Assembly (NCBI RefSeq): GCF_001816145.1
Contig: NZ_MDZB01000011.1
Span: 47,501-111,500, forward strand
From: Hymenobacter lapidarius
GTDB taxonomy: Bacteria; Bacteroidota; Bacteroidia; Cytophagales; Hymenobacteraceae
Direction of reading: 5' to 3'
Length of the DNA: 64,000 nucleotides
A program made the position numbers and the translations under genes. Under the pieces are notes generated by a model, which was given only the letters and a program-made list of their open reading frames with translations, did not search any database and was not told where the DNA came from. This document shows, in pieces, positions 25,999 through 33,288 of this stretch. Within the stretch, counting starts at the first letter, position 1, and every line of letters begins with the position of its first letter.

Positions 25999-28887
25999 AT
26001 GACCGATACCGCCGCGCCCACCGCCCCCAAAAAGCTTTTCCTGCTCGACGCCTTTGCCCTGATTTACCGCTCGCACTTCGCGTTCAGCAAAAACCCGCGC
26101 ATCAACTCCAAGGGCATGAATACCGGGGCCGTGCTGGGCTTCACCAACACGCTGGTGGAAGTGCTGCAAAAGGAGAAGCCCACCCACATCGGCGTGTGTT
26201 TTGATGGGCCGAAGAAAACCTTCCGGCACGAGCAGTTTGCGGCCTATAAGGCGCAGCGCCAGGCCATGCCCGAGGACATTGGCATTGCCCTGCCCTACAT
26301 CAAGAAAATCATCGCGGGCTTCCATATTCCCATTCTGATGATGGACGGCTTTGAGGCCGACGACGTGATTGGGACGCTGGCGCAGAAAGCGGAAAAGGAA
26401 GGCTTCGAAGTGTTCATGATGACGCCCGACAAGGACTACTGCCAGCTGGTGACGAAGAACATCAAAATCTACCGGCCCGCCTTCATGGGCAACGCGGCCG
26501 AGATTCTGGACGTGGCCCACGTGCTGGCCCGCTTCGAGATTGAGCGCGTGGAGCAGGTGATTGACATTCTGGGCCTGCAGGGCGACGCGAGCGACAACAT
26601 TCCCGGCATCCCCGGCATCGGCGACAAGACGGCCAAGGCGCTGATAAAGCAGTTCGGCTCGGTGGAAAACCTGATTGCCAACTCCGACCAGCTCAAGGGC
26701 AAGCAACAGGAAAACGTGCGCAACTTCGCCGAGCAGGGCCTGATGAGCAAGGAGCTGGCCACCATTCACGTGAACGTGCCGCTGGACTTTGAGGCCGACA
26801 AGCTGGTGCTGGACGCGCCCGATGAAGCCACCCTGCGCGAACTGTTTGAGGAGCTGGAGTTCCGGCAGCTGGCGGCCCGCGTGCTGAGCGGCGGTGGCCC
26901 GCCACGCACCCCGGCCGGCGTGGCCGCGCCCGGCAGCAAACCCGTGCGCCGGCCCAAGCTGGTGGTCGGCGACCAGGCTTCACTATTCGGTGATGGGGCC
27001 GTGGCCAGCGGCGCCGAGGAAGGCGAAACGGGCCAATACGGCGCGCCCAGCGGCCCGCGCAAGCGCCTGGAAGACGTGCCCTATCAGTACCACATGATGG
27101 ATACGCCGGCGCTGCGCCAGTCGCTGCTTGGCTTCCTGCTGCAGCAAACCGAAGTCAGCTTCGACACCGAAACCACCGGGCTCGATATCATGACGGCGCG
27201 GCTGGTGGGCCTGAGCTTCTGCTGGCTGCCGGGCGAGGCCTACTACGTGCCCGTGCCCACCGAAGACCCGGCCGCCGTGCAGGCCATTGTGGAGGAGTTC
27301 TGCCCGTTTTTCGAGGCCGCGCACATCCTCAAAATCGGCCAGAACGTGAAGTACGACCTCACCATTCTGCGGCACTACGGCGTGGAGGTGAGCGGGCAGC
27401 TGTTCGACACGATGCTGGCCCACTACCTCATCGAGCCCGACATGCGCCACAACATGGACGTGCTGGCCGAAACCTACCTGCACTACTCGCCGGTGTCGAT
27501 AACTGAGCTGATTGGCCCCAAGGGCAAGAAGCAGAAAACCATGGCCGACATCCCGCCCGCCGAGGTGAAGGACTACGCCTGCGAAGACGCCGACGTGACC
27601 CTGCAGCTCAAGCACGTGTTCGAGCCGATGCTACGGGAGCTGGGTTTGCTGGGCCTGCTGAACGACGTGGAAAACCCGCTGGTGCCGGTGCTCAGCAGCA
27701 TCGAGTACGAGGGCGTACGGATTGACTCAGGGGCCATGACCGAATACTCGGCCGAGCTGCAGGGCTACATCACGGAGCTGGAAACGCAGATTTTTGCTGA
27801 GTCCGGCGGGCCGTTCAACATCGGCTCGCCGAAGCAGCTGGGCGAGGTGCTGTTTGATAAGATGGACATCGGCAAGGGGAAAATCAAGAAAACCAAAACC
27901 GGCCAGTACGCCACCGGCGAGGAAATCCTGAGCCAGCTCGCCGCCGACAACCCCATCGTGGCCCTCATCCTCGAATACCGCCAGCTCACCAAGCTGCGCT
28001 CGACCTACGTGGAGGCCCTGCCCCAGCTGGTGAGCGTGGTGGATGGCCGGGTACACACTAGCTTCAACCAGGCCGTGACGGCCACCGGCCGCCTGAGCAG
28101 CACCAACCCCAACCTCCAGAACATCCCCATCCGCACGGAAAAGGGCCGGGAAATCCGCAAAGCCTTCGTGCCGCGCGACGACCAGCACGTGCTGCTGGCC
28201 GCCGACTACTCGCAGGTGGAGCTGCGCATCATGGCCGACTTCTCCGGCGACGCCACCATGATTGAGGCCTTCCGCCTGGGCCAGGACATTCACAACAGCA
28301 CCGCCAGCAAAGTCTTCAAAGTGCCCCTCAACCAGGTGGACGGCGAGATGCGCCGCAAGGCCAAAACCGTCAACTTCGGCATCATCTACGGCATTTCGGC
28401 CTTCGGGCTGGCCCAGCGCATCGGCATCAGCCGCAAGGAAGCCACCGACATCATCGACACCTATTTCCAGGAATTCCCGTCGGTGAAGCAGTTTATGGAC
28501 GAGAGCATCAACCGGGCCCGCGAGCTGGAATACGCCGAAACGCTGCTCAAGCGCCGCCGCTACCTGCGCGACATCAACTCGCGCAACGCCACGCTGCGCG
28601 GCTATACCGAGCGCAACGCCATCAACGCCCCCATCCAGGGCACGGCCGCCGACATCATCAAGATGGCCATGATTAACATCTACCACTGGCTGCGCGAGGA
28701 GAAGCTCCAGACCCGCATGATACTGCAGGTACACGACGAGCTGGTGTTCGACGCCGTGCAGGAGGAAGTGGCCTACATCACCCCCAAAATCAAGGAGCTG
28801 ATGACCACCGCGCTGCTGCTGCCCCGCGGCGTGCCGCTGGAAGTGGAAGTGGGCACGGCCGGAACTGGCTGCAGGCGCATTAGCTGA
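25999..28887 (+). CDS. polA: DNA polymerase I with altered C-terminus
   Basis: A 962-residue repair and replication polymerase. The ATG at 25999 (MTDTAAPTAPKKLFLLDAFA) sets the N-terminus. Residues 1 to about 300 are the 5'-3' exonuclease (FEADDVIGTLA, ASDNIPGIPGIGDKTA), about 360-560 the 3'-5' exonuclease-like domain with SFDTETTGLD, so proofreading residues may be kept, and about 590-962 the polymerase with ADYSQVELRIMA (motif A), RRKAKTVNFGIIYGIS (motif B) and VHDELVF (motif C). The family normally ends GxGxNWxxAH. Here a one-base gap after 28856 turns that into GTAGTGCRRIS with a stop at 28885; restoring one base gives GTGRNWLQAH and a stop at 28881. An intact second copy of this 3' end lies at 32762. 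See findings. Confidence 0.95.
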   Translation: MTDTAAPTAPKKLFLLDAFALIYRSHFAFSKNPRINSKGMNTGAVLGFTNTLVEVLQKEKPTHIGVCFDGPKKTFRHEQFAAYKAQRQAMPEDIGIALPYIKKIIAGFHIPILMMDGFEADDVIGTLAQKAEKEGFEVFMMTPDKDYCQLVTKNIKIYRPAFMGNAAEILDVAHVLARFEIERVEQVIDILGLQGDASDNIPGIPGIGDKTAKALIKQFGSVENLIANSDQLKGKQQENVRNFAEQGLMSKELATIHVNVPLDFEADKLVLDAPDEATLRELFEELEFRQLAARVLSGGGPPRTPAGVAAPGSKPVRRPKLVVGDQASLFGDGAVASGAEEGETGQYGAPSGPRKRLEDVPYQYHMMDTPALRQSLLGFLLQQTEVSFDTETTGLDIMTARLVGLSFCWLPGEAYYVPVPTEDPAAVQAIVEEFCPFFEAAHILKIGQNVKYDLTILRHYGVEVSGQLFDTMLAHYLIEPDMRHNMDVLAETYLHYSPVSITELIGPKGKKQKTMADIPPAEVKDYACEDADVTLQLKHVFEPMLRELGLLGLLNDVENPLVPVLSSIEYEGVRIDSGAMTEYSAELQGYITELETQIFAESGGPFNIGSPKQLGEVLFDKMDIGKGKIKKTKTGQYATGEEILSQLAADNPIVALILEYRQLTKLRSTYVEALPQLVSVVDGRVHTSFNQAVTATGRLSSTNPNLQNIPIRTEKGREIRKAFVPRDDQHVLLAADYSQVELRIMADFSGDATMIEAFRLGQDIHNSTASKVFKVPLNQVDGEMRRKAKTVNFGIIYGISAFGLAQRIGISRKEATDIIDTYFQEFPSVKQFMDESINRARELEYAETLLKRRRYLRDINSRNATLRGYTERNAINAPIQGTAADIIKMAMINIYHWLREEKLQTRMILQVHDELVFDAVQEEVAYITPKIKELMTTALLLPRGVPLEVEVGTAGTGCRRIS

Positions 28888-28902
28888 GGGACTATAAGTA
28901 CA

Positions 28903-28994
28903 GAACGTCATGCTGAGCCTGCCGAAGCATCTCTACCGCAGTAGTAATCCAAACCAGCGCGGTAGAGATACTTCGACTGCGCTCAGCATGACGG
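28903..28994. repeat. REP-like palindrome, copy 5
   Basis: Arms GAACGTCATGCTGAGCCTGC and near-complement, inner arms of the TCTCTACCGC type. It sits between the polA stop and the terminator of the left polA-end copy; the right copy has no such insertion at the same place, so this repeat arrived after the duplication. Confidence 0.9.
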
Positions 28995-29035
28995 CCTTTT
29001 AGCTACGGCTACTTTTGCTTCTCTACTAAAAAAAT

Positions 29036-29072
29036 AAAAAGGGCCCGGCACGTCTGACGCGCCGGGCTCTTT
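29036..29072 (+). terminator. Terminator after polA (left copy)
   Basis: Hairpin with arms AGGGCCCGGC / GCCGGGCTCTT around ACGTCTGACGC, preceded by an A-run and followed by T. It is homologous to the hairpin at 32956. Confidence 0.8.
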
Positions 29073-29173
29073 CTGCTGAAGATGGACAGCCGCTTGGCCT
29101 TGCAATTAAGTTAGGCTTCACTGCTTGTGCACGCGCTAGCCCAACCCGCAGCGCCGGCTCTAGCTGGCCGCCC

Positions 29174-29551
29174 CTACCGCACCGACTCGCAAAGGAATAC
29201 GTAGCCGTTGGTAACGCTCACCCGAGCGAGGTCAGCGCCAGCACCGGCCTGCGTGGTGGAAAAGCTCGCCACCCGGTAGCCGCTCTGCACCACAAAATTG
29301 ATGACTGCGACCGGTGAAGTCACGACCTTAAATTTTTCGTTGAGCTCCGCTTGGCTCAGCCCGCCCAAGCTTTTTCCATCTGTATCAAATTCAGCCCTGA
29401 AGCCTTTGCGCGTGTAGTAAACCTGCACCAAGGCCACTGCAGCGGGGGCAGCCGCCACCACAGAGCCAGCCGGAGCGGCCGCTTGCGCCTGAACAGCTGG
29501 CGCCGACAAAAGAAACAGCAGGGTGCTTAGGGAAAACAGAATGTATTTCAT
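29174..29551 (-). CDS. Small secreted protein of unknown function
   Basis: A 125-residue protein with a strong signal peptide (MKYILFSLSTLLFLLSAPAV, cleavage near QAQA). The mature part begins with an Ala/Val-rich stretch, then has VQVYYTRKGFRAEFDTDGKS, SQAELNEKFK and a hydrophobic centre VAVINFVVQSGYRVASF; it ends with a Cys four residues from the terminus (FLCESVR). I do not recognise a family. It is the last gene of the leftward cassette, separated from the T9SS protein by 148 bases that include a terminator-like hairpin, so it may have its own promoter. The pattern of two short motifs and a C-terminal hydrophobic half would suit a small periplasmic or secreted protein. Confidence 0.7.
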   Translation of the reverse strand: MKYILFSLSTLLFLLSAPAVQAQAAAPAGSVVAAAPAAVALVQVYYTRKGFRAEFDTDGKSLGGLSQAELNEKFKVVTSPVAVINFVVQSGYRVASFSTTQAGAGADLARVSVTNGYVFLCESVR

Positions 29552-29632
29552 GTGTTGTGGGTAAAATCAGGAAAGCGTAGCGAAATGGCTTAACTCGGCA
29601 TTTTCTTGGCTGGCATAACAGCCAAAGGGGAA

Positions 29633-29673
29633 AATCACCAGCCCTTTCCGTGCGCAGGAAAGAACTGGTGATT
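29633..29673 (-). terminator. Hairpin after the T9SS gene
   Basis: Stem AATCACCAG / CTGGTGATT with an inner stem CTTTCC / GGAAAG; reading leftward it is followed by TTTTCCCCTTT. It lies directly downstream of the stop at 29700 and probably ends or attenuates the operon transcript. Confidence 0.65.
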
Positions 29674-29699
29674 AACCAATTGCAAATGTGACGTACGGG

Positions 29700-31778
29700 T
29701 TATTCAGTTACAGTAATACGCTCCACCTGGTTTTGGCTTGCCGTATGCAGCGTGCAGAAGTACACGCCCGCCCGGAGGCCGGCAAGGGAAACAGTTGTTT
29801 CAAAAGTGCCGACGGACACTCGCTCACGGTCCACTACGGTTTGCACTACCCGGCCCAACGCGTCAGTTAAGGTTAGGCGAACCCGGCCGGCTTGCGCCAC
29901 ATGGTACTTCAACCGCACCGAACCGGCGGCGGGATTAGGATACGCTTGCAGGGCCACTTGGGTGGGCGTGCTGCCGATAGCGGTGCTGCTCGGCCGCCCT
30001 GGACGGGCCAAAGCAATGGCTTGCTTGTATTTGGTGCCTTGGCACACCGCATTTATGGTAGCGTTTGTGGCCTGCGGCAACACGCCGCAAGCGGCAAAGG
30101 GCAATGATGAAAAGCTGCTCACCGCACTGAGGGTAATCGGATACCGCGCCACAAACAGCACGTTCTGCTGAGTGGGAGTTGCCGCTGTCGGCCGCAGGTT
30201 CAATATGACTTTTAGATAGGCCCCTTTGTACATGAACTCTTGGCTGGGGTCGCCGGTGCCGCCCAAGGCCTCGGTCTGGAAGATGGTATTTTTAATGCAA
30301 GCCGCGTCTATGTAGTTGGTACGGTAGAGGTAATCAAACGTGCCGTCCGGTTTGGTTACTTGTCCTTCCAAGGTGTAATCTCCTCCAAAAGGCTCTACTT
30401 CATTGCCTTCTACCATTAACGCCACTTGAAAATCCTGTACTGTCAAGCCTGAAGCCGGGTTGATGACGTACTGTAAATCCTCGGCGAGCCGATAAGCACG
30501 CACCGTCGTTCTGGAGCGGTCGGGGTTGGTTGTAGTAGTCGTTCTGGTCTGGATTACTGGCTTTTTCAGCAAGCTAAACACCCCCATGGCCTCGTTGTAG
30601 TAGGGCACGTTTTCCGGAATGCTCACCGACAGGCGGTTGCCGGGGTTGTGGAATGGAACCGTGGCGTACAAATTGTTGGTGGTGATTGTTCCTGTTGTGG
30701 TGGTGGTCATCTCAATGGTCATTGGCTGCAATTCGACTTGAGTAGGTCCTGCATCTTGGCCGCCGCCCATAAAGTAGTCGAGCATACTGACCGCCGCACC
30801 TATAAATGGGAGCGCAGAAAGCCCGGCTTTCAAGAAATCGCCCGATTTGCTTGCGCTGTTAAAACTGTCCAAAGCGCCCGCTTTATCGGGGTTTTGGCTT
30901 TTTAACTTGCTCGTAAACTTGTCGATATTGTCGTACGACTTTCCTCCGGCTGATAATACGCCGTTCAGTTTGCGAATGAAGGGAATGCCTTTATCAAAGT
31001 CCGAGCCTGCCCCGGTTGATGTTGACACCAGCGTGCCCGTCGTTTTCCCTACCAACTGTACGTCAGCCTGCGATATCAGATTGACTTCGATGTGCAAACG
31101 CGAGTCGAACTGACAAACGCACGGGTCATACTCCATGGGAAAATCCGCTACGAACCATTTGCTTCGACTGTTTATGTAGCGTGCCACGGCTACAAATTGC
31201 GGATTTATAGCTGGCTCTGTATCTTCAAGGGCAATTCCAAGGGCGGTTTGCCGATTGAGTGTCGCCGCTTTAAAAGTGGCAGCCGTTCCAAATCTCAACT
31301 TAATCTCAGCAAATTGATAACTGTTTTGAAGGTCGCCAACTGCCGTAAATACCCGTAGCACGCTAGTGTACCGATTGTAAAGTATGAGCGTAGGATTGGT
31401 TGTCTTAGCTGGGTTGCCCGCGTCATCATAGCCCAAATCCCTCCGAATCAATTCCCACCCATCACCCGGTTTATCAATTTTGCCTGAAAACCGGTCCATG
31501 TTCGAGTTGGTAGGCTGTAGCCAAGGCAACTCGACGTAGTCTTGGCCTACGCCCGGAAAAGGGCTATTGAGGGCATACCTGCCTCCGTTGTAGAGCGAAG
31601 ATTGATAATTCCCATAATACCAGTTGAAGGTATTGGGTTGACCGGCGGGGTTATTGGGATTCGCCGGGTCGGTGCGAACGCCGATTGGAGGGCACGGGAC
31701 CATTTGCCCGGAGGCCAGTTGTGGGAAGGATAGGGACGCAGCGAGCAGCCCCACCCCGAGGGGGTAGAAAAAACGCAT
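29700..31778 (-). CDS. Secreted protein with type IX secretion C-terminal sorting domain
   Basis: A 692-residue protein with a signal peptide (MRFFYPLGVGLLAASLSFPQ, then LASGQ). The last 75 or so residues form a type A T9SS sorting domain: LQAYPNPAAGSVRLKYHV, then RLTLTDALGRVVQ, and a C-terminal LAGLRAGVYFCTL and ERITVTE. Such proteins cross the outer membrane through the type IX system and are either released or attached to the surface. The middle (about residues 40-600) has no enzyme motif that I recognise; it holds a hydrophobic Gly-rich stretch (AGLSALPFIGAAVSMLDYFM) and a Thr-rich segment. It lies 35 bases downstream of the lipoprotein gene and is probably driven by the same promoter. 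Codon use and G+C look lower than in flanking genes. Confidence 0.82.
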   Translation of the reverse strand: MRFFYPLGVGLLAASLSFPQLASGQMVPCPPIGVRTDPANPNNPAGQPNTFNWYYGNYQSSLYNGGRYALNSPFPGVGQDYVELPWLQPTNSNMDRFSGKIDKPGDGWELIRRDLGYDDAGNPAKTTNPTLILYNRYTSVLRVFTAVGDLQNSYQFAEIKLRFGTAATFKAATLNRQTALGIALEDTEPAINPQFVAVARYINSRSKWFVADFPMEYDPCVCQFDSRLHIEVNLISQADVQLVGKTTGTLVSTSTGAGSDFDKGIPFIRKLNGVLSAGGKSYDNIDKFTSKLKSQNPDKAGALDSFNSASKSGDFLKAGLSALPFIGAAVSMLDYFMGGGQDAGPTQVELQPMTIEMTTTTTGTITTNNLYATVPFHNPGNRLSVSIPENVPYYNEAMGVFSLLKKPVIQTRTTTTTNPDRSRTTVRAYRLAEDLQYVINPASGLTVQDFQVALMVEGNEVEPFGGDYTLEGQVTKPDGTFDYLYRTNYIDAACIKNTIFQTEALGGTGDPSQEFMYKGAYLKVILNLRPTAATPTQQNVLFVARYPITLSAVSSFSSLPFAACGVLPQATNATINAVCQGTKYKQAIALARPGRPSSTAIGSTPTQVALQAYPNPAAGSVRLKYHVAQAGRVRLTLTDALGRVVQTVVDRERVSVGTFETTVSLAGLRAGVYFCTLHTASQNQVERITVTE

Positions 31779-31813
31779 GTACCAGAAAGGGGAAAAGTGA
31801 AAAAAACCGGAAA

Positions 31814-32584
31814 TTACCGGATACGCTTGCCTATGAATACTTTATCAATGATGGCGGGGCTGACCTGAGTACGGTACTCTATGCGAATACTGTCGCGGGC
31901 CGTCAGGTACCCTTTCGTAATATCAAATCCGGAGCATCCGCCGCTACTAGCCGTGATGCCCCGCCAAGTCAGCCCAATGTCAAAGTAGGGCTTGCGACAT
32001 CCTTTGGGAATTCCAACGATGTAGTTGGTGAATTCGGCGGCGGGGTTAGTGGGATAATAAAAATTAGGCCCGGAATAAATACGCACCGTAAACGTGTCGC
32101 GCAATGCGTCCGAATTAGCGCCTTGAAACTTGCCGTAGATGGGCGCGTGTTGGTCGCGGAACGGCATCAGTGTCAACGTTTGGGTGAGCGTGTCCACCCC
32201 GTCGTCGTTCTTAAAGCAAGCCATATTGGGCGGGCGCCTGGCAATCAGGCGCACGGGAATTTCCCCAAAAGTCTGGTTATCGAAGCTAACGGCCGTGTTG
32301 CGTCCGGTGCGCTTATCTATTTTTCCCACCAGCCACTCATAGCTGGTGTACGGCGCGCCCGGCCCCTGCAACGACACCGTCTGGCTGTTGTAAGCCGTGT
32401 CGGGTGTGGGCGTGCCGAAAGCTTCAACGAACCGGAACGTTAGGGGATTGGCCTTGGCCTGCGCGCACGGGTCGGGGGCGTTTTGCTTGTCCCGGCAGCC
32501 AGATAGGCTCGTGCTGACTAAACCGATGACCACGGGTAATACGCCAAAGCCCAAGGCCATGGCGGGAAATCTCTTGGTTTGCAT
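31814..32584 (-). CDS. Lipoprotein, first gene of the cassette operon
   Basis: A 256-residue protein starting at ATG 32584 (MQTKRFPAMALGFGVLPVVI); an in-frame TTG at 32596 is a weaker alternative. The lipobox ends STSLSGC at about residue 30, giving an envelope lipoprotein. The mature part contains DPCAQAKANPLTFRFVEAFG, which resembles the start of PKD-like or immunoglobulin-like repeats seen in Bacteroidota surface proteins, then YEWLVGKIDKRTGRN and TFGEIPVRLIARR. Several Cys residues (CFKNDDGVD, KGCRKPYF, GGCSGF) may pair in the periplasm. It precedes the T9SS protein by 35 bases, and the two may work together on the cell surface. Its promoter carries a G10 run in the spacer, so expression may switch. 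Function unknown. Confidence 0.75.
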   Translation of the reverse strand: MQTKRFPAMALGFGVLPVVIGLVSTSLSGCRDKQNAPDPCAQAKANPLTFRFVEAFGTPTPDTAYNSQTVSLQGPGAPYTSYEWLVGKIDKRTGRNTAVSFDNQTFGEIPVRLIARRPPNMACFKNDDGVDTLTQTLTLMPFRDQHAPIYGKFQGANSDALRDTFTVRIYSGPNFYYPTNPAAEFTNYIVGIPKGCRKPYFDIGLTWRGITASSGGCSGFDITKGYLTARDSIRIEYRTQVSPAIIDKVFIGKRIR

Positions 32585-32612
32585 GGGTAGAAGCAAAAGA
32601 ATGAGAACGGGA

Positions 32613-32644
32613 CAAATGTATTTACCCCCCCCCCATTTTTACAA
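32613..32644 (-). promoter_or_regulatory. Promoter with a G10 run in its spacer
   Basis: On the minus strand: TTG (complement of 32642-32644), then a 21-base spacer, then TACATTTG (32613-32620), an exact match to TAnnTTTG. Ten consecutive G (32625-32634) lie inside the spacer. The -7 box is 28 bases before the ATG at 32584. A change of one or two G would alter the -33 to -7 distance. Confidence 0.65.
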
Positions 32645-32761
32645 CTTATTTTATATATTTAAAAATAATTTTTTTACAGCGTCCCCCTCACCCGTTAAAC
32701 TCCGCCGAAAGAGTCGCCAAGTACCACGTCTCCAGCACCAGACAGCTAGACAGCAAAACAA

Positions 32762-32935
32762 ACCCGCATGATTCTGCAGGTGCACGACGAACTGGTGTTC
32801 GACGCCGTGCAGGAGGAAGTGGCCTACATCACCCCCAAAATCAAGGAGCTGATGACGACCGCGCTGCTGCTGCCCCGCGGCGTGCCGCTGGAAGTGGAAG
32901 TGGGCACCGGCCGCAACTGGCTTCAGGCGCACTAA
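32762..32935 (+). pseudogene. polA: Fragment of polA: 3' end only, intact C-terminus
   Basis: The 3'-terminal segment of a DNA polymerase I gene, without the rest. The reading frame holds motif C (VHDELVF) and runs through PRGVPLEVEVGTGRNWLQAH to a TAA at 32933. Read alone from the ATG at 32768 it would give a 55-residue peptide, probably not functional. It matches 28711-28883 with eight substitutions, every one in a third codon position (for example GTA to GTG, GAG to GAA, CAT to CAC), plus one base that the main gene lacks. The third-position pattern means both copies spent time under selection as real PolA C-termini before one became detached. It is followed by the matching terminator at 32956. 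Confidence 0.9.
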
Positions 32936-32955
32936 GCCCGCATCTTTAAAAACCC

Positions 32956-32992
32956 AAAAGAGCCCGGAACGTCAGACGCTCCGGGCTCTTTT
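32956..32992 (+). terminator. Terminator after the polA fragment (right copy)
   Basis: Hairpin AAAAGAGCCCGG ... CCGGGCTCTTTT around AACGTCAGACGCT; homologous to the hairpin at 29036. It may also act leftward for the small gene at 33007. Confidence 0.85.
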
Positions 32993-33006
32993 AGGTCTTT
33001 GGAAGG

Positions 33007-33138
33007 CTATTTCTTCTGGGTCACTTTGGTCTTGCCCGAAACTTTGTCTTTTACTTCGGTTTCATTCTTTTTCTCGTCGCGCTTGGTGGCGGGGTCGGTG
33101 TGCTTGGGGGTATTCGGGGTGTTGGTGGAATTAGACAT
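33007..33138 (-). CDS. Small Lys/Thr-rich protein
   Basis: A 43-residue frame from ATG 33138, MSNSTNTPNTPKHTDPATKR, ending KTKVTQKK. The composition (Lys, Thr, Asp, Glu; no hydrophobic core) suggests a disordered, charged peptide. It is the first feature beyond the right-hand polA copy, so it may be the original downstream neighbour of polA. No family is recognised and no promoter box was found; it may be real because the stop and start fit neatly between the terminator and the divergent tricorn gene. Confidence 0.4.
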   Translation of the reverse strand: MSNSTNTPNTPKHTDPATKRDEKKNETEVKDKVSGKTKVTQKK

Positions 33139-33274
33139 GGCCGGGAGTGTGGTTGATGAAAAGATGCCGTCTTGTACGGCTGAATTGGTCGGACGACCAC
33201 CATTTCGGAATTTATAATTCAACTGGTTTGGCAAATGGTGCCACTCATACGATGCCGTGTCGGGCGCTAACCTG

Positions 33275-33282
33275 TACCTTGG
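33275..33282 (+). promoter_or_regulatory. Candidate -7 promoter box of the tricorn gene
   Basis: TACCTTGG, one mismatch from TAnnTTTG, ends six bases before the ATG at 33289; the transcript would be almost leaderless. Confidence 0.4.
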
Positions 33283-33288
33283 CATCCT

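Larger units (their letters stand above)
28711..32992. mobile_element. Candidate cassette flanked by duplicated polA 3' ends
   Basis: The last 173 bases of polA up to the in-frame-restored TAG (28711-28883) recur at 32762-32935 with, by my alignment, eight substitutions and one gap, all substitutions at third codon positions. The terminator that follows is also duplicated (29036-29072 and 32956-32992). Between the copies lie three leftward genes for secreted proteins in visibly lower-G+C DNA. This is what integration into a gene's 3' end with replacement of that end would leave. No integrase or transposase is visible inside, so mobility is inferred only; an unequal recombination origin is also possible. 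Confidence 0.45.

Noticed and set aside
24369..26030. 553-codon leftward open frame
   Set aside because: Antisense to the MG2-like gene and the polA start; no signal, domain or start context.
28888..32761. Integrase or transposase gene in the polA cassette
   Set aside because: The three cassette genes are all exported proteins; no recombinase motif was seen on either strand.
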